Of a stretch of 32,571 bases of DNA, positions 14,883 through 23,331 are shown piece by piece; positions within the stretch are counted from its first letter, which is position 1; each line of letters begins with the position of its first letter. Under the pieces are notes generated by a model. It was not told where the DNA came from. It saw nothing but the letters and a program-made list of their open reading frames with translations, and ran no database searches. The stretch is from Thiobacillus sp. (GTDB taxonomy: Bacteria > Pseudomonadota > Gammaproteobacteria > Burkholderiales > Thiobacillaceae): positions 1-32,571 of the forward strand of contig JAAXVP010000005.1 in assembly GCA_013335435.1 (NCBI GenBank). Reading direction: 5' to 3'. Made by a program: the position numbers and the translations under genes.

Positions 14883-15884
14883 TTACTGGATGCGGCCCAG
14901 CAATTCCGTCTTCTTGGCCTCGAATTCGGCCTGGGTGATCAGGCCCTTGGCGAGCAGGTCGCCGAGTTTCTCGATCAAGGCAATAGGATCCTCCTGGGCC
15001 GGGCCGGCGGTCGCGGCGGCTGGCGGGGTTGCCGTCATGGCCTGCCCCATTGCTTGCGCCATGGCCAGCCCGGCCCCCATGCCGGCGCCGATCCCGGCGA
15101 TGCCGCCGGGGTTCTCGGCCGCCAGGGGGATGGCATCGGCGGTCTGGAAGCGGGTGTATTGCCCCAGGTCGCCCACGATGCGCTGGGAGGCGGCCCGGTC
15201 CAGGTGTTTTTCCAACTCCTCCGGCAGGGACAGGCTTTGCAGGAAGAAGGTGGCCAGCTCCAGCCCATACTCACGGAAGGCCGGGGCGACGGCCTCCTTG
15301 AGCCGGTTGGAGAACTCGGCCTGGTTGGCGGCCATGTCCACGAAGGCCACGGCGCTGCCCCCGAGGAAACTGCCCAGGGCGGTGAGGATGATGGCCCGCA
15401 GCTGGCCGTCCAAGTCGTCCACGGTATAGCGCGCCGCCGTACCGGACAGCTTGCGCCAGAAAGGCTCCAACTCGGCGATGCGAAATGAATACGTGCCGAA
15501 CGCGCGGATGCGCAGCGGACCGAACTCCTTGTCGCGCACCGTGATGGGCTGGGTGGTGCCCCATTTGCGGTCGATCTGCTCGCGCAGGCTGAAGTAATAG
15601 ACATCCGACTTGAAGGGCGACTCGAAGAACTTGTCCCAGTTCTTCAGGTAGGTCAGCACCGGCAGGGTCTGGGTGGTGAGCGTGTAGGTGCCGGCGTCGA
15701 ACCGGTCGGCGAAGCGGCCCTCGTCTATGAATACGGCCTGTTGGGTCTCGCGCACCACCAGTTGCGCCCCGTTCTGGATTTCCATGTCGGCCATGGGGTA
15801 GCGCCAAGCCAGAACGCCCGGCTCATCTTCCGTCCACTGGATGACGTCGATGAACTGTTTGGCGACAAAATCGAACAGGCCCAT
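14883..15884 (-). CDS. SPFH (Band 7) domain protein with C-terminal SHOCT-like tail
   Basis: The 333-residue protein is of the YdjI-like 'virion core protein' SPFH type. An SPFH domain covers about residues 15-235, with GVLAWRYPMADMEIQNGAQL, VRETQQAVFIDEG and GTYTLTTQTLPVLTYL. A Gly/Ala/Met-rich linker (260-295) leads to a short SHOCT-like motif (DPIALIEKLGDLLAKGLITQ, then EFEAKKTELL), which in other proteins mediates oligomerisation. There is no N-terminal membrane helix; members bind membranes peripherally or through partners. The ATG at 15884 has GGGAGAG about six bases upstream; a frame open further upstream lacks coding character. It is the first gene of the operon, after a 367-base gap that should hold the promoter. 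Confidence 0.88.
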   Translation of the reverse strand: MGLFDFVAKQFIDVIQWTEDEPGVLAWRYPMADMEIQNGAQLVVRETQQAVFIDEGRFADRFDAGTYTLTTQTLPVLTYLKNWDKFFESPFKSDVYYFSLREQIDRKWGTTQPITVRDKEFGPLRIRAFGTYSFRIAELEPFWRKLSGTAARYTVDDLDGQLRAIILTALGSFLGGSAVAFVDMAANQAEFSNRLKEAVAPAFREYGLELATFFLQSLSLPEELEKHLDRAASQRIVGDLGQYTRFQTADAIPLAAENPGGIAGIGAGMGAGLAMAQAMGQAMTATPPAAATAGPAQEDPIALIEKLGDLLAKGLITQAEFEAKKTELLGRIQ

Positions 15885-16251
15885 GAATTCTCTCCCTATC
15901 GGTTTCTTGGTATTGCCGGCACCAACAATGCCGGCACGGGAAATCCTACCGGAACTTATTGCCTGCGCCCAGTACCGCAGGCCGGTACGGAATCGCACCG
16001 CATCGACCGGCAAATCGCATTGGACTCAGCCCCGGCCGCACACTGCTCACCGGGGGCGGATCGCTCAGCAGCCATCGGTTTGGAAGCTGTGAATTAGATT
16101 ACTTTGATGTCGGACTCAACAGCCGGGCACAACGCCCGGATACGCAGACTCTTTGGCGAGGAGGTTCCGGCTGCCGTCGCGATCACACCGCCCGGATTCC
16201 TCTTGACGACGGAACCCGCAACAAGCCCAACGATGGCGCGCCACCGCACGC
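15885..16251. other. Intergenic region with small hairpins, promoter of the SPFH operon expected
   Basis: The gap separates the yfaP stop from the SPFH start. It holds two copies of the palindromic octamer TGCCGGCA (15914-15921 and 15929-15936), which can pair with each other in the probable 5' leader, and a stem CCGGGC/GCCCGG with loop ACAAC (16123-16139). No T-tract terminator is visible. I cannot place -35 and -10 boxes with confidence. A possible 53-codon frame at its upstream end is listed separately. Confidence 0.5.
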
Positions 16252-16255
16252 TCAT
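16094..16255 (-). CDS. Possible 53-residue protein coupled to yfaP
   Basis: An ATG at 16255 overlaps the yfaP TGA (ATGA), and the frame runs 53 codons to a TAA at 16094. The product would begin MSVRWRAIVGLVAGSVV, a positive and hydrophobic start like a short membrane anchor. Third-position G+C is lower than in the neighbouring genes, no family is recognised, and E. coli has no such gene after yfaP. The overlap is the only real support, so chance is quite likely. Confidence 0.2.
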   Translation of the reverse strand: MSVRWRAIVGLVAGSVVKRNPGGVIATAAGTSSPKSLRIRALCPAVESDIKVI

Positions 16256-17013
16256 GGGTAGTGGAATTCGCCGATCAGGATCAGTTCGCCGGCGTTGCGC
16301 AACGGCACGGTGAAGAACTGCTTCTTTTCGCCGGGTGTGTTTTCCTGCGAAATGACCGTGACATTGGCGACGGTTATTTCGCCCTCGCCGTCGCCACGCC
16401 CGTAATAGTTCACATACACCAGATAGGCGCCGGGCAAGGGGGCCGGCATCGAGAAGATCTCCGGGCCATAGCCGGTGGTGACATCCACATCGAGCGCGCC
16501 GCCATTGTCGAGCACGCGGTTGCCGTAGAAGGCGTGGCCTCCGTCCGGGGTGACGACGTGCAGATCGAGATCGGTGCCGTCGGTGTCCCAGGCCAGTACG
16601 ACGCGCAATCGGCTTTGCGCGCGGCCGCCGTAGGATTCATGAAACTGGACGCGCCGGCTTGCGCCGCCCGGCGCGCGCAGTTCGACGCTGTTGCTACCCC
16701 GGCCGAAGCTGTAAGGACGCGAGAAACTGCCGTCCGATTCGATCCGTTGCGGCAGTGCCACACCGTTGACGATCAGGGTCGCCGGTGCCCGGCCGGGCTT
16801 CTTCGCCTGGGCGATGCGCCCGGCGATCAGCCCCGCGCGCGACTGGCCTTCCGGCACCGATACCACCACTGCCGGGTAGTTGACCGGCTGGCTGTAGCGC
16901 ACGTTCTGCCCCTCGCTGTTGCGCCAGCCACCGATCGGCGCGGTGATTTCGACATCGGCCGCGCTGGCGGTCGCGCTGAAGAGCAGACTCAGTAGGATCG
17001 TAGCAGTGCGCAT
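16252..17013 (-). CDS. yfaP: YfaP-like DUF2135 secreted protein
   Basis: The 253-residue protein has a Sec signal peptide (MRTATILLSLLFSATASA), then an N-terminal beta domain (about 20-115) and a C-terminal DUF2135-type domain (about 130-250). Diagnostic segments are LRVVLAWDTDGTDLDLHVVT and GGHAFYG followed by GGALDVDVTTGYGPEIF and PGAYLVYVNYYG. E. coli YfaP is of similar length and is encoded by the last gene of yfaATSQP, the order seen here. The role is unknown; a periplasmic beta-sandwich partner of the macroglobulin is a reasonable guess. The ATG at 17013 is 37 bases past the yfaQ stop. Confidence 0.9.
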   Translation of the reverse strand: MRTATILLSLLFSATASAADVEITAPIGGWRNSEGQNVRYSQPVNYPAVVVSVPEGQSRAGLIAGRIAQAKKPGRAPATLIVNGVALPQRIESDGSFSRPYSFGRGSNSVELRAPGGASRRVQFHESYGGRAQSRLRVVLAWDTDGTDLDLHVVTPDGGHAFYGNRVLDNGGALDVDVTTGYGPEIFSMPAPLPGAYLVYVNYYGRGDGEGEITVANVTVISQENTPGEKKQFFTVPLRNAGELILIGEFHYP

Positions 17014-17050
17014 GGCGGGTCGCCTGTTCAGGATGGTGAAGGAATGAGGA

Positions 17051-18754
17051 TCATGGCTGCCCCTCGACTTGCAAGCGCCGCGCCGTGGCTTCGATGAAGC
17101 CTTCGTCGAGGCCGCGCGGATGCTGTTTGAAGGCGAGGTGCAGATATTCGTGGGCCAGGGTCAGGCGCGCCTCGCGGTCGTCGAGTCCGCGCGCGTAGAT
17201 TCGTCCGCGTTCCAGGTCGGCATAGGGGTTGCCTTGACGCAGGCGGCAAACCGCCGGCGCGGGAACGGGCTCGAAGCCGTCTTCGCCGGCCAGCGCGCGC
17301 TGCCATTGCCTCAGTCGGGCACTCAGCCAGTGTTCCGCCCCGGCCAAATGCTCGCAGTCGGTCGCCAGCGGGCTGTCGGTGGAAACCAGGCTGGCGCGCG
17401 GAAAAGCGCCGGCGAGGATCCGGTCGAAAGGCTCGCCCCGCTGCGCCCGCGCCTCGGCCTCACGCCAGGCCAGGCGGTTCGGGCCGGGCTGGTCGAGGTG
17501 GTATTGAACCGGCACGCCATCGAGCACCAGACTGTCCGACCAGTTGGCGATGGCGCGCGCGGCGGCGCTCGGCGGCGACGGGGCGACGCGCTGGCTGGCG
17601 CTGCTGTCGTCGATGGCGAGACAGCCCATTTCACGGCCGGCGTTCTGGTACAGGTAGGTGCGCGCGACGATGGCGAGGGCGCGCGCCGCCGCCTCGGGCT
17701 GCGGCGCCGCCTCGCGCTCCAGCACCCGTGCGACATAATCGTTGACCGCCAGCGTGGCGACCAGACGCGGCCCGGCGAGCTGCTCGATCTCGCCGTCGCT
17801 GCTGAACGCGAGCCGGTTGCCATTGGCAAAGCGTGCCAGGTATCGGCCGCGCAACACGCCGCTGCGCACCGGCCGGCCGGCCGCGTCCTCGACGCCTTGT
17901 AGCGGATAGCGCGCAAACAGGCCGACCCGGACGCATTCGCCGGGCAGCGTTCCCGCATCGGCGCGCAGGGTGGCGGGGAAATGCCTTGCCGCCACCGGCA
18001 GGGCGACATGGCTGGGCCCCGCCGCGCGCAGCCAGATCGGCGTGCCGTCGGCCAGCCAGCCGGCCGCGCCGCCGATGCGCCGATCGGGCTTGTCCGCCTG
18101 GTGCCAACTCCAAGTCTTGGCGCGCAGGCGCGCACCGAATTCACGCAACAACGAGGTATCGCGCGCACCCAGCACGCTCGCCAGCAGCGCGCCCCCGGCC
18201 GCGCGACGCGGCTGCTCCGGCACGCTGGCCAAGGCTTGCAACAGGCTTTCGACGCCGACCAGCGTACCGGGTTGCAGGCCGGACAGATCCCGCAGCCAGG
18301 CCGGCGCCGCACGCGCCTGCCAGTAGCGGCGCCAGTCCGCCGCCGCGATGCCAAGCCGGTGCGGTTGGAAATAGAGTCCGCAGGAGCGCGCCAGGGCGGC
18401 CTCCCGGCCGATGCTGCCGCCGGGCGCGCAGCAATAGACTTCGTCTCGTGAATTGCCGCCGCAGACGTAGTCCTCCGAGTCGAGCCGCCGGTCGATCAGA
18501 TAGACATAGACAAACAGCTTCCAGACGCTGCCCAGTGGGGTTTGCAGGCGCGGGTCCAGGCGCGCTTCCGGTGCCGGCCGCATCGACTCCGAATCCGAAC
18601 CCGAATCCGACGCCAGCCAGTAGCGTGCCTGGCCGTTGCGCAACGCGGCGTATTCCACGGCGCCGGCCCATGCCGGGGTGGCGGCCAGGAGCGCCAGGCC
18701 GAGCGCGCCAGCCCGCATCCGGGAAACATGGCCGTACCGAAACCGGAAAGCCAT
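17051..18754 (-). CDS. yfaQ: YfaQ-like DUF2300 protein with PBP-like, SpoIID-like and HExxH segments
   Basis: The 567-residue exported protein (signal peptide ending ATPAWA near residue 30) is a DUF2300/YfaQ protein. Its N-terminal part resembles a penicillin-binding/beta-lactamase fold: GSVWKLFVY contains SxxK (S76, K79), and ALARSCGLYF (120-129) sits where SxN is expected. The middle (about 333-415) resembles SpoIID lytic transglycosylases: VNDYVARVLEREA, ALAIVARTYLYQNA and DDSSASQRV. The C-terminus has LAHEYLHLAF with HEYLH at 535-539 and acidic residues E551/E555, a zinc-peptidase-like motif. The three-part reading is mine; activity is untested. The ATG at 18754 is two bases past the yfaS stop. 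A second ATG at residue 13 would also give a good signal peptide. Confidence 0.88.
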   Translation of the reverse strand: MAFRFRYGHVSRMRAGALGLALLAATPAWAGAVEYAALRNGQARYWLASDSGSDSESMRPAPEARLDPRLQTPLGSVWKLFVYVYLIDRRLDSEDYVCGGNSRDEVYCCAPGGSIGREAALARSCGLYFQPHRLGIAAADWRRYWQARAAPAWLRDLSGLQPGTLVGVESLLQALASVPEQPRRAAGGALLASVLGARDTSLLREFGARLRAKTWSWHQADKPDRRIGGAAGWLADGTPIWLRAAGPSHVALPVAARHFPATLRADAGTLPGECVRVGLFARYPLQGVEDAAGRPVRSGVLRGRYLARFANGNRLAFSSDGEIEQLAGPRLVATLAVNDYVARVLEREAAPQPEAAARALAIVARTYLYQNAGREMGCLAIDDSSASQRVAPSPPSAAARAIANWSDSLVLDGVPVQYHLDQPGPNRLAWREAEARAQRGEPFDRILAGAFPRASLVSTDSPLATDCEHLAGAEHWLSARLRQWQRALAGEDGFEPVPAPAVCRLRQGNPYADLERGRIYARGLDDREARLTLAHEYLHLAFKQHPRGLDEGFIEATARRLQVEGQP

Positions 18755-18756
18755 TC

Positions 18757-21700
18757 TCAGCGCACCCGCCAGGACTTCCGGCCGTCGGCTTCGTAGGCCT
18801 TGTCGTTGGGCTGGTACATGCGGAAGTAGCGCGTCGGCGGCAAGACGAACCGGCCACGCTGCAGGAAGCGCACCAGTTGTCGCGTTACGACTGGGCCGTC
18901 GAGCTGGGCCAGCGGAACGCGATAGCCGAGTTGCCCCGTTTCATATTCCGGCGGGGCAAAGGCGACGGCCGCGGCCTCGCCCTTCTCGTCGCGCTCCAGT
19001 CCGGCGATTTGGATGCCCCAGGTGGAGGCCTCGACCATGCCGCCGGGCGGCAGGGGCACTTCCAGCAGACCATAGCGATGGCGTCGGCCCTGTGCGGGTA
19101 CCAGGGTCACTTCATCGACATAAAGCGTGGCACTGGACAAAGCCTCGCCCGGCGCGACCGGCAAGGCCTTGAATTGCAAATCGCCACCTTGCGATTCCAG
19201 GCGGTAGAGTTGGCGTTTCACTGCCACCGGCAGGCGCCCGTTTGCCTTCTCGAACGCGGTGTAGCGCAGGCTGGCGCTGATCGGCGCAGCGGGCGCGCCC
19301 GCCAGGCGGATGCGGTTCGGCCAGGCGATGCCGTTTGGCCAGAGCCATTGGCCGGCTTGCGGAATCCAGTCCAGTGGCCGCAGTTGCGTCCTGGCCGGGA
19401 CGCGGAAGCCACCCAGCACGCGATGTACCCAAGCCAGGGTCATCGCCCGTTCCAAGGTCGGCTGTTCGCCGCCGCTGCGGCTCAGTATCGTCTCCGGCGT
19501 CCAGGCGCGCGGGTTGCCATTCAAGCGCAGCAAGGCATGCAGGAAGGGCGAGTCCGATGCCGGCAGCGCATCCATGGCCTTGCGATGGAGCGTGTCCGCC
19601 CCTGCCGGCAGTCTGCCCCCGGCCACGGTGAGCTTCAGCAACAGCGCGCTGGCCAGACGCGCATCGCGCGAATCGGGCGCGGCGAACACCAGGCTGTCGC
19701 CGGGCGCCGGGGCGGCTTCCCGTGCCTCGATACCGTCGGCCAATTGCTGCGCCAGGCCTCCCGCCAGACCTTCCACCGGCAAGCCCATCTCCTTCGCCCA
19801 CCAGAGCAGCAGGGCGCGCTGCAGAAGCGGATCGGCCTCGCCGCGTTTGCGGTAGACCTCGAGCACATGGCGCCAGTTGTCGGCCGGCAGTTCCAGGCCG
19901 AGGCTGCGCGAGGCGAAGTAGTCGGCGTAGTAGGCATAGCCGGTCATGAATGCGCTCTCGGCGCCGGCACGGCCCCACCAGCCGAACACGCCGTCACTGC
20001 CTGCCATCTGGATCAGGCGCAGGCGTTGCGCCTGCAACTGGCTATCCAGGCCGCTGGCGCCGGCGCCGTCATGCAGCGCCTGGCGCGCCAAGGCCAGCGG
20101 GATCAGGCGGCTGGAGGTTTGTTCGACGCAGCCATAGGGATAGTCGAGCAGGTCGTCGGCAACTTGCCTGAAACGGTCCGCGGCGTTGTCGGCCAGGCTC
20201 AGGCGCAGGTCGCGGGCATCGGCGGGCAGGTGGACCGGCGTGCTGGCCGCGGCCAGATCGATGTGGTCCTGATGCGGCGAGGGCCAGGCCACCGGCGACG
20301 AGCGCAGGTCGACGGTCAGGCTGTCGACGATCTTACCGCCGCCGTTCCCGGCCACCACCAGTTGCAGGCCAAGCTGGCCGCGATGCGCCTTCTTCAACTG
20401 CACCGGGAAGAAATTCGGGCCGGGGCGCATGATCACCGGGCGGACATTCGTGCTGCCGGCGAACAGGGTGCGGAATTCGGCGCGGACGTCCTTGTTGCCC
20501 CGGTTGAAGCCGACCACGTCGATGATCGGTTCGTCGTCGTCGCGGTAATCGCGCGGGCCGGGCCATTTCAGATACAGCGCCTTGTCCGATTGAACGTAAG
20601 CCCGACGCTGGCCGGCGCTGCCGTCGTCGCCCAGCGCACGCGCGGTGATGCGCCAGCGGGTCAGCGAATCCGGCACCTTGAAGCTGGCCGAGGCGCGGCC
20701 CTTGGCGTCGGTACGCAGGTCGGGGAACCAGGCGGCGGTATCGATCTCGTCGCGCCGCGGGCGTTCCAGCACCTTGACCCGGCGTTCCGGGTGCGCGACC
20801 TGGCGCGCGCCTTCGCCGCCGTAGTCGCGCGCCAGGTCGTAGCCGATGAAGGCCAGGCTGGAACTGGTGCGTACGTTGTCGCGGCGAACGTGGTGCAGGA
20901 ATTCGTCGAGGTCGGGCGCCAGTTCGGGTTGCAGTACATAGATCATTTCGTCGACCACGCCGACCGTCAGATGCGCCGCGACCGGCTTGCCGGCCAACCG
21001 GGCAGCGAACCGCAGGCGCGCGGTTTCGCCGGGCTGGTAGACCGCCTTGTCGGACTGGATGTCGATGTCGATGCGTGGATGTTCGACCACCAGACCCGCG
21101 TTCTGGAACACGTATTCAGCGTTCCGGACCATGACCGCCGAAAACGTCATGTTGGGCGCCATGTCCTCGGTGACGCGCAGCCGCACCCGCCATTGGTTGC
21201 CGGCCAGGCGCTGGACGCTGTCGAGCCAGGCGGCGGGACGCGACAGCAGCGCATGGTGGGCGACGTTATCGCGCTCCAGCGTGAGCAGCGCGTCGTCGAC
21301 CGGCTCGGGAAAGGTCAGCAGCAGTTCCGCCGCGTCGCCCACCGCGTAGCGCGGTTTGTCGGTGACGATCTCGATGCTGCCGGGCATGGTCCGGATACCC
21401 TTGCCGCTGACCCAATGGGTCGCCGCACCGAGCAGGTTGCCCTGGCCGTCGCGCAGGTTGACGGTATAAGAGCCGGACGCGGGGAAATCCACGTTCAGGC
21501 TACCGGCGCCATCGGCGAGCCGGCCCTCGCTGCGCGCGCGGTCCTCCAGGCGGATGACCTCCCAGCGCGCGCCGGCGAGCCGACCCGCGCCCTCCAGCTT
21601 GAACACCACCTTGGCGCCGGGTTCGCTGAAACGTGCCGGCGCGACCAGACGCCAGGGCTGGGCGCCGCGTTCCACCAACAGTTCGCGGCTGATCTTGACC

Positions 21701-23331
21701 CGCCAGGCGGCGCCGTCGTTGGCCAGGATGTTGAAGATGTAGCGGCTGGGATTCTTTGCCGCCGGCAACTGGAAGCGCGCGATGCCATTCGCGTCGGCGG
21801 TCAGTTCTTCCTGTTCGAGCTTCACCGGAAATTGGCCGGCGTAGTCCAGTTCGCCGTCCACCATCGTGGTTTGCTGGGCACGCACGGACAGGCTGACCTT
21901 GCCGCCGGCCACCGGCTTGCCGCTGGGATAGGTCAGGCGCACCTGGCCTTCGATGGCCTCGCCGCTCTTGGGCGCGGCCTTGTCGAACGAGAGATGGATG
22001 TCGAAGTGCGGCTTCACGTACTCGGCGACTCGGAAGGCCGCGCCGTAGAGGTCGTCGCCCAGCGCGAAGCGCAACTCCCAGCCGCCCGCCGAGGCATTGG
22101 CCGGCAGTACGAAACTGGCGTTGCCGCCGCTTCCGGCGACCAGTTCGACGTTCTGGGTGAGCACCGGCGAACCGTTGGGGTCGCGCACTTCCAGCTTGAG
22201 GACGCCGGCCGGCAGCGCGTCCGATCGCCGGGCATCGTGAAAGCGGCGGCCGATGAACTTGACCCGCACGATGTCGCCGGGGCGATACAAGGGCCGGTCG
22301 GTCACCGCATAGAGCTTGGCGTTGTAGATCTCGCTGTCGTAGTAGAAATTTTCCGAGACGAACACGCCACCCGCCGGGTCGCCCCCGATGACATAGCTTT
22401 TCTCCGGGCTGTCGCGATTCATTTCCAGCACCCCGGCGCTATCGGTGGTGCCGGACTGGAGCACGCCGCGGCCGTCGCTCCAGATGATGGAGACGCCCGG
22501 CGCCGGCGCGCCGGTAACCCGGTGCGCGGCCCAGACCAGCATCTGCTTGCCGGCGTTCTTGGTGACCGCAACGGTATCCGAGACGAACACCAGGGTATTG
22601 GCGCGGTAGTCGCCGATCATCGCTTCGACCAGATACAGGCCCGGCGCGAGCTGGCCCAGCGGCAGCATGACGTTGCCGGGATTGCTCCGGATGAACTCGC
22701 TGCTGCTGCCGGCCAGCCTGACGTCCTTCGGTGGCGCGATGGGACGCGCCGAGCCGAGCGGATAGCGGAAACGCCGGACCAGTTCGAAGCCGGGCATGCG
22801 GCCGAATTTCACGTCCTGGCCGAACTCCGTTTGGTTCAGCATGTACTTGCCGAACTTCAGGCCGGGCACGCGCGCCACCGCTTGCTGCCGTGCGGGCGTC
22901 GCGAGAATCCGCTGCCAGGAGCGGCGAGTCTGCTTGTTCCAGCTGTCATAAAGGTAGTTGAGGGTCTGGCCGGCGCCGGCGCCGACGTACATCGCCTGCG
23001 TGCCGACCCGATGCAGATTCTGCTGCCGGCGCAGAAACTCCAATGGTTTCGGCACGCGGTGGATGGCCACGTCGACGCCCGCCTCACCGTCCAATACGCG
23101 CGCGGTGTCGCCGCCGCCCTTCGCTTCCAGGCGCACCAACGCGGTCTCCCGGCTGCCGAAGCTCTTATCGCTCAGCAGAAAGAACGGCTCACCCTTGAGC
23201 AAGGTGAAATTGCTGCGCGGAATCTCCGGCACCGCGCGCGCCGGCGTAACCGCCGACAGGGCCGTCAGCGCGACAAGAAGGCCAATCGATACACGCCGAT
23301 ATAGTTCGAGTTTTCCGGTACGGGTCGCCAC
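18757..23331 (-). CDS. yfaS: Bacterial alpha-2-macroglobulin (YfaS/MagD type) with thioester motif
   Basis: About 1524 residues from the preferred GTG at 23331, which has GGGAGG seven bases upstream; a TTG at 23346 is the alternative. A Sec signal peptide ends TPARA near residue 33, and no lipobox is seen. MG-type beta-sandwich segments follow, including YAVTDRPLYRPGDIVRVKFI and DKAVYQPGETARLRFAARL. The thioester region reads DYPYGCVEQTSSRL, with CVEQ at 20119-20130 (C1068, Q1071), then an alpha-helical thioester-domain toroid. Such proteins trap proteases in the periplasm; CxEQ forms the reactive internal thioester. Length is close to E. coli YfaS (about 1534). Its 5' end overlaps yfaT by 67 bases. 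Confidence 0.93.
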   Translation of the reverse strand: MATRTGKLELYRRVSIGLLVALTALSAVTPARAVPEIPRSNFTLLKGEPFFLLSDKSFGSRETALVRLEAKGGGDTARVLDGEAGVDVAIHRVPKPLEFLRRQQNLHRVGTQAMYVGAGAGQTLNYLYDSWNKQTRRSWQRILATPARQQAVARVPGLKFGKYMLNQTEFGQDVKFGRMPGFELVRRFRYPLGSARPIAPPKDVRLAGSSSEFIRSNPGNVMLPLGQLAPGLYLVEAMIGDYRANTLVFVSDTVAVTKNAGKQMLVWAAHRVTGAPAPGVSIIWSDGRGVLQSGTTDSAGVLEMNRDSPEKSYVIGGDPAGGVFVSENFYYDSEIYNAKLYAVTDRPLYRPGDIVRVKFIGRRFHDARRSDALPAGVLKLEVRDPNGSPVLTQNVELVAGSGGNASFVLPANASAGGWELRFALGDDLYGAAFRVAEYVKPHFDIHLSFDKAAPKSGEAIEGQVRLTYPSGKPVAGGKVSLSVRAQQTTMVDGELDYAGQFPVKLEQEELTADANGIARFQLPAAKNPSRYIFNILANDGAAWRVKISRELLVERGAQPWRLVAPARFSEPGAKVVFKLEGAGRLAGARWEVIRLEDRARSEGRLADGAGSLNVDFPASGSYTVNLRDGQGNLLGAATHWVSGKGIRTMPGSIEIVTDKPRYAVGDAAELLLTFPEPVDDALLTLERDNVAHHALLSRPAAWLDSVQRLAGNQWRVRLRVTEDMAPNMTFSAVMVRNAEYVFQNAGLVVEHPRIDIDIQSDKAVYQPGETARLRFAARLAGKPVAAHLTVGVVDEMIYVLQPELAPDLDEFLHHVRRDNVRTSSSLAFIGYDLARDYGGEGARQVAHPERRVKVLERPRRDEIDTAAWFPDLRTDAKGRASASFKVPDSLTRWRITARALGDDGSAGQRRAYVQSDKALYLKWPGPRDYRDDDEPIIDVVGFNRGNKDVRAEFRTLFAGSTNVRPVIMRPGPNFFPVQLKKAHRGQLGLQLVVAGNGGGKIVDSLTVDLRSSPVAWPSPHQDHIDLAAASTPVHLPADARDLRLSLADNAADRFRQVADDLLDYPYGCVEQTSSRLIPLALARQALHDGAGASGLDSQLQAQRLRLIQMAGSDGVFGWWGRAGAESAFMTGYAYYADYFASRSLGLELPADNWRHVLEVYRKRGEADPLLQRALLLWWAKEMGLPVEGLAGGLAQQLADGIEAREAAPAPGDSLVFAAPDSRDARLASALLLKLTVAGGRLPAGADTLHRKAMDALPASDSPFLHALLRLNGNPRAWTPETILSRSGGEQPTLERAMTLAWVHRVLGGFRVPARTQLRPLDWIPQAGQWLWPNGIAWPNRIRLAGAPAAPISASLRYTAFEKANGRLPVAVKRQLYRLESQGGDLQFKALPVAPGEALSSATLYVDEVTLVPAQGRRHRYGLLEVPLPPGGMVEASTWGIQIAGLERDEKGEAAAVAFAPPEYETGQLGYRVPLAQLDGPVVTRQLVRFLQRGRFVLPPTRYFRMYQPNDKAYEADGRKSWRVR

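Noticed and set aside
14883-16013. Extended start of the SPFH gene at 16013
   Set aside because: The extra 43 residues have no SPFH similarity, while the ATG at 15884 has a strong ribosome-binding site and the normal family start.
17833-23304. A very long plus-strand open frame (over 1800 codons) opposite yfaQ and yfaS
   Set aside because: It is antisense to two well-recognised genes and reads as Arg/Gly/His/Ala-rich sequence with no domain. High G+C removes stop codons from the opposite strand.
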